A DNA stretch of 8,651 nt from Gammaproteobacteria bacterium UBA6173 (lineage in GTDB: Bacteria > Pseudomonadota > Gammaproteobacteria > Pseudomonadales > Pseudohongiellaceae), in contig DITX01000053.1 of assembly GCA_002422225.1 (NCBI GenBank), positions 4,015 through 12,665 on the forward strand, given 5' to 3'. The position numbers and the translations under genes are program-made. The notes under the pieces are model-generated. The model was given only the letters and a program-made list of their open reading frames with translations, had not been told where the DNA came from and searched no databases. This document shows positions 5,704 to 8,651 of this stretch, one piece after another (position 1 is the first letter of the stretch; each line of letters starts with the position of its first letter).

Positions 5704-6834
5704 TTAACCCCCAGTGCGATGATGTTTCATAAACGTCAAATCCAGATAGTCCTTCCAGCGGCCCAGTAAGGGTGCAGTCAACCGACTGCCCAGTGCCAGC
5801 TTGCCGTAACTCATGACCGCTCCGCCATCGCCCGTTGCCAGCAAGGCCAGGGCGTTCTTTTGCGGCCGATAAGCCTGCAGGTCTTGTCCCATGATGGCGG
5901 CGCGCAGATTGTCTGCCAATACCGGGCCATGTCGCACCGAAAACACCCCCGAACGCACACTGCCCCGCGATGACGCCGCGTCACCGGCAACAAACACCTG
6001 TGGATGACTGCTGCGCAAAAAGCGGTCAACATCCACAAAACCATGGCTATCACACACCAGCCCGGACTGCGCATACCACGGCAAGGCACTGGCACCGGTG
6101 GCCACAATCAGTGCATCAATCGACTGCAAGATCTGATCGCCGGCAAACACCTGCTTATTGTTAATCCGATCAACCCGACTGTGTTGAAACACCCGGATAC
6201 CCGCTTGCCCAAGCCAATGCAGAGCAAGACTGCGCAAGCGTGGCCCATGGCTTTGCAAGAGTTCTCCGCTGCACGCCAGGCTCAGTTCACTGGCCGGAAA
6301 TTGCTTTTTGAGCGCCAGTGCCAACTCAAAGGCCGCGGCGCCCCCGCCCAGTACCATCATGCGGGTTGGTGCCCGATCACGCCAGTGTTGCCAATGACGG
6401 ATAAATGCCGGGAAGGGTTTGGCGGGCAGGACACTTACAGACCCATCAAGCTGTGCAGGCAGCAAGGGTTGAGAGCCTGAATTGATGGACAGCAAGTGGT
6501 ATTGCAGTTGTTTTCCGTTATCCAACGTCAGGTGTTGATGGCGACTGTCCAGCGCTGTCACCAGCGCCGTTTCCAGGATGATGCCAAGCTGCTGACACAA
6601 AGGCAGCAACTCAATTGCGCAGTCCTTCAGGTCAAATCGGCCGGCTATCAAACCGGGCATCATGCCGGAGTACCAGGCTTGTGCACCCGAGCTGAGCAAT
6701 ACCGTGCCGGCGGGCGGGCGCCAGCCTTGCAGCAACCACAAACGCATCATCACCAGATGCGCATGACCAGCGCCCACCAGTATCAATGGGCTGACTGGTG
6801 TGGGCATCATCGAATCGACGGTGGACAAAGTCAT
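5704..6834 (-). CDS. FAD-dependent NADH-dehydrogenase-like oxidoreductase (SelD-associated family, stand-alone)
   Basis: A 376-residue flavoprotein of the two-dinucleotide-binding-domain type (NDH-2-like). The N-terminal FAD motif LILVGAGHAHLVMMR (17-31) has His where the third glycine of GxGxxG usually stands, typical of this subgroup. The second Rossmann motif MMVLGGGAAAFELALAL is at 159-174. The ATG motif VATGA is near 244-248, and the second FAD contact VFVAGDAA is at 280-287. There is no redox CxxC pair, so it is not a disulfide reductase. The ending (GVFSVRHGPVLADNLRAAI, ALLATGDG, then RWKDYLDLTFMKHH) matches my recollection of the TIGR03169 group. In many bacteria that group is fused to the N-terminus of selenide,water dikinase SelD. 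No SelD part follows here. The physiological substrate is unknown. The start is uncertain: the ATG at 6834 has only a distant GGGAG, and Met9/Met10 are alternatives. Confidence 0.85.
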   Translation of the reverse strand: MTLSTVDSMMPTPVSPLILVGAGHAHLVMMRLWLLQGWRPPAGTVLLSSGAQAWYSGMMPGLIAGRFDLKDCAIELLPLCQQLGIILETALVTALDSRHQHLTLDNGKQLQYHLLSINSGSQPLLPAQLDGSVSVLPAKPFPAFIRHWQHWRDRAPTRMMVLGGGAAAFELALALKKQFPASELSLACSGELLQSHGPRLRSLALHWLGQAGIRVFQHSRVDRINNKQVFAGDQILQSIDALIVATGASALPWYAQSGLVCDSHGFVDVDRFLRSSHPQVFVAGDAASSRGSVRSGVFSVRHGPVLADNLRAAIMGQDLQAYRPQKNALALLATGDGGAVMSYGKLALGSRLTAPLLGRWKDYLDLTFMKHHRTGG

Positions 6835-6973
6835 GGTCAGAGGTTTACTCCCGGATTACACTGAGGCAATCATCTTAACCGAGCGCAACCACGGCGACGA
6901 CTGTTTGCTTTATGAGCGCGGACATCTGAACAACAACCGCCCGGCCAAGGGCGACAATAACGGAACTCTTTGC

Positions 6974-8017
6974 ATGACTCGCATGAACCACTGCACAGAT
7001 TGGATAGATTTTCGAAGCGACACAGTGACACGCCCAACACCTGCCATGCGTCAGGCCATGTTTGATGCCGAGGTCGGTGATGATGTCTGGGGAGAAGACC
7101 CCACTGTCACGCTGTTAGAGACTACACTGGCCACCATGGCCGGCAAAACAGCAGGTCTGTTTATGCCCTCCGGCACGCAGTCCAACTTGGTGGCACTGCT
7201 GACTCACTGCGGCCGCGGTGATGAATTTATTGTTGGCGAACAGGCGCATACCTACAAATATGAAGGCGGCGGCGCCGCCGCACTGGGCAGCATACAACCG
7301 CATCCCTTACCAATGTCTGCCATCGGCGGACCGGATTTGCAGGCGATAGAGCATGCTATCCGACCAGATAATATTCACTTCGCGCGCACCCGCTTGCTGG
7401 CTCTGGAAAACACCGTGCATGGCAAAGTGCTGCCATTGGACTATATGACCCGCGCCTATGCACTGTGCCAACAGCATGGGCTGCCCTTGCATCTGGACGG
7501 CGCCCGCGTGTTCAACGCATCAGTCGCACTGGGTTGCAGCCTGATAGAGATAAGCCGTAACGCTGACACGGTGTCGATTTGCCTGTCCAAAGGTCTGGGC
7601 GCGCCCGTGGGCTCCGTATTACTGGGATCAGAGGACTTCATACACACGGCGCGGCGCTGGCGAAAGGTCACCGGCGGCGGCTTGCGCCAGGCTGGCATTC
7701 TGGCAGCCGCAGGTTTGTATGCGCTGGAGCATCACATCGACCGCCTGGCAGATGACCATCAGCATGCAAAAATGCTGGCGGAAAGACTGCTGCGCGCGGG
7801 GTATGTGTTGGAGCCTCCACAAACCAATATGTTGTTTCTTGATGCGCAGCAACTGGATCGTGCCGCGCTGCAAAACTGGCTGACCCAGCACAGGGTCAAA
7901 GCAGACTGTCTGGGCCGCGACAATATCCGCTTGGTCACCCATCTGGACATCAGCGCGGCCGATATTGAGCATGCAGCCCGTGTGTTCGAGCAATTTATGA
8001 TCAGACCATCACACTGA
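6974..8017 (+). CDS. ltaE: Low-specificity L-threonine aldolase (PLP enzyme)
   Basis: A 347-residue cytoplasmic fold-type I PLP enzyme that cleaves L-threonine and L-allo-threonine to glycine and acetaldehyde, giving a route to glycine. It aligns closely with E. coli LtaE (333 residues) as I remember it. Shared stretches are the N-terminal DFRSDTVTRPTPAM, VGDDVWGEDPTV, GTQSNLVALLTHC, the His92 stacking region (GEQAHTY), HLDGARVFNA with the Asp that holds the PLP ring nitrogen, and ICLSKGLGAPVGS with the Schiff-base Lys206. WRKVTGGGLRQAGILAAAG is also nearly identical. I place the start at 6974, with GGAA at 6962-6965 as a weak ribosome site; a second ATG at 6983 is possible. The frame stays open back to 6800, but this would overlap the divergent flavoprotein start and add residues absent from the family. 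The 139-bp divergent spacer 6835-6973 shows no convincing promoter pair. Confidence 0.93.
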   Translation: MTRMNHCTDWIDFRSDTVTRPTPAMRQAMFDAEVGDDVWGEDPTVTLLETTLATMAGKTAGLFMPSGTQSNLVALLTHCGRGDEFIVGEQAHTYKYEGGGAAALGSIQPHPLPMSAIGGPDLQAIEHAIRPDNIHFARTRLLALENTVHGKVLPLDYMTRAYALCQQHGLPLHLDGARVFNASVALGCSLIEISRNADTVSICLSKGLGAPVGSVLLGSEDFIHTARRWRKVTGGGLRQAGILAAAGLYALEHHIDRLADDHQHAKMLAERLLRAGYVLEPPQTNMLFLDAQQLDRAALQNWLTQHRVKADCLGRDNIRLVTHLDISAADIEHAARVFEQFMIRPSH

Positions 8018-8045
8018 CTAAAAACAACAACAGGACGCCACCACC

Positions 8046-8087
8046 ATGACAGCTGGAATCACTGCACGGACTCGGCCGCAGCTATGA
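8046..8087 (+). other. Orphan translation start: ribosome site, ATG and 13 codons ending in TGA
   Basis: AGGA at 8032-8035 is followed ten bases later by an ATG at 8046, in the correct place for the gene after ltaE. It opens only 13 codons (MTAGITARTRPQL) and then meets TGA at 8085-8087. The esterase coding frame begins here in another register. I read it as the surviving start of the esterase gene, separated from its body by a deletion. Confidence 0.5.
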
Positions 8088-8634
8088 CTGGCTCATGGGA
8101 TATGAAGGATTTCTCGATTACGCCGAAGAATACGGATATATCGTGGTGACACCACTCGGCTATATCCGCCGGGGCTGGTACGGATCGCGCCCGACCGAAA
8201 TTCCGGCGATTGCCTCGTACAGCGAACAGAATGTGATGAATGTCATCGGCCTGATGCGGGATGAATTTACCATTGATGCGGATCGGCTGTACCTGTGGGG
8301 ACATTCGATGGGCGGTGCCGGCACCTATCAGATTGCGGTCAACAATCCATCCATGTTTGCAACGCTCGCCGTTGCGGCACCGGCACCACGTCCTGATCTA
8401 ACACCCACAGTGTTGCAAGCAGTACGCGACGTTCCTATGTTGGTCTTACAGGGCACGAATGATGAACTGGTGCCCGTCGAGCAAACTCGTCGCTGGGTCG
8501 CTGGCATGCGCGGCATTGGCATGCAACACATCTATGTTGAACTGGAAGGTGCCGATCACACCGACTTTATCGCCCGTGACCGCAACAATATGCGCAAGAT
8601 CATGAGCTTTTTTGACATTGTCAGCAAACAGTAG
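8050..8634 (+). pseudogene. 5'-truncated alpha/beta hydrolase (PHB depolymerase / LpqC-like esterase)
   Basis: The body of a secreted-type esterase of the polyhydroxybutyrate depolymerase/LpqC group. The conserved part starts with LHGLGRSYDW (8062-8091, containing the HG oxyanion motif) and continues with GYEGFLDYAEEYGYIVVTPL and GWYGSR. It then gives the nucleophile GHSMGG (codon of Ser at 8305), the acid in GTNDELVP (Asp at 8461) and the base in GADHTDF (His at 8557). The triad is therefore complete. Missing are the signal peptide and the first strands (roughly 80-100 residues in relatives). The homologous frame is closed by TGA at 8047-8049, just before the similarity begins. An ATG at 8095 would allow a 179-residue protein, but it has no ribosome site and lacks the HG motif. 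It lies 32 bp after ltaE. It is probably a decayed gene; an assembly deletion is the main alternative. Confidence 0.65.
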
Positions 8635-8651
8635 CGCCGCCATAGCAACGC

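Noticed and set aside
6800..6973. Upstream extension of ltaE to 6800
   Set aside because: It overlaps the divergent flavoprotein start, and the added residues have no counterpart in threonine aldolases, which begin close to the DFRSDTVTRP motif.
1..8651. Search for transposons, CRISPR repeats, phage genes, tRNA or toxin-antitoxin pairs
   Set aside because: No spaced direct repeats, terminal inverted repeats, transposase or integrase motifs, tRNA cloverleaf or small paired ORFs were seen.

Overview
The window looks like a stretch of chromosome from a free-living, probably aquatic, gammaproteobacterium. The base composition is moderate, clearly above half G+C in genes. Genes are tightly packed with good Shine-Dalgarno sequences. 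The families present (ArfB and LtaE very close to the E. coli proteins as I remember them, MipA/OmpV, S1/P1 nuclease, AlkC) are typical of that class. There is no phage, transposon, CRISPR or tRNA/rRNA gene, and the genus cannot be fixed from sequence alone.

Layout. (1) 128-1309 (+): a thiolase with its full catalytic set. It ends tail-to-tail against a minus-strand pair, arfB (1801-2214, ribosome rescue hydrolase) followed by a VOC-fold dioxygenase-like gene (1310-1741). The two opposing stop codons lie in one TGATCA palindrome. (2) 2215-2632: the longest non-coding gap. It is not empty: it holds a near-consensus sigma-54 (-24/-12) promoter at 2419-2433. The start expected 12 bases further on coincides with the first base of a 12-bp hairpin. 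A second hairpin follows, then a strong intrinsic terminator ending in seven T's at 2559. I read this as an undescribed small RNA of about 115 nt with two C-rich hairpin loops. (3) 2633-5692 (+): a three-gene operon of a secreted zinc nuclease (S1/P1 family), a MipA/OmpV outer-membrane protein (ATGA overlap with the nuclease) and an AlkC-type DNA glycosylase (19-bp gap). (4) 5704-6834 (-): a flavin oxidoreductase of the family often found fused to SelD, here standing alone. It is convergent with alkC and divergent from the next gene. (5) 6974-8017 (+): low-specificity threonine aldolase ltaE, followed after 32 bp by a 5'-truncated alpha/beta hydrolase (PHB-depolymerase/LpqC-like esterase). The hydrolase keeps its catalytic Ser-Asp-His but has lost its N-terminus. 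An intact ribosome binding site and ATG sit in front of it in the wrong frame.

The metabolic genes (thiolase, threonine aldolase, flavoprotein) are ordinary housekeeping or catabolic functions with no shared pathway. The most noteworthy item is the candidate sigma-54-dependent small RNA and its relation to the nuclease operon directly downstream. Next come the unusual nuclease-MipA-AlkC gene order and the decaying esterase.
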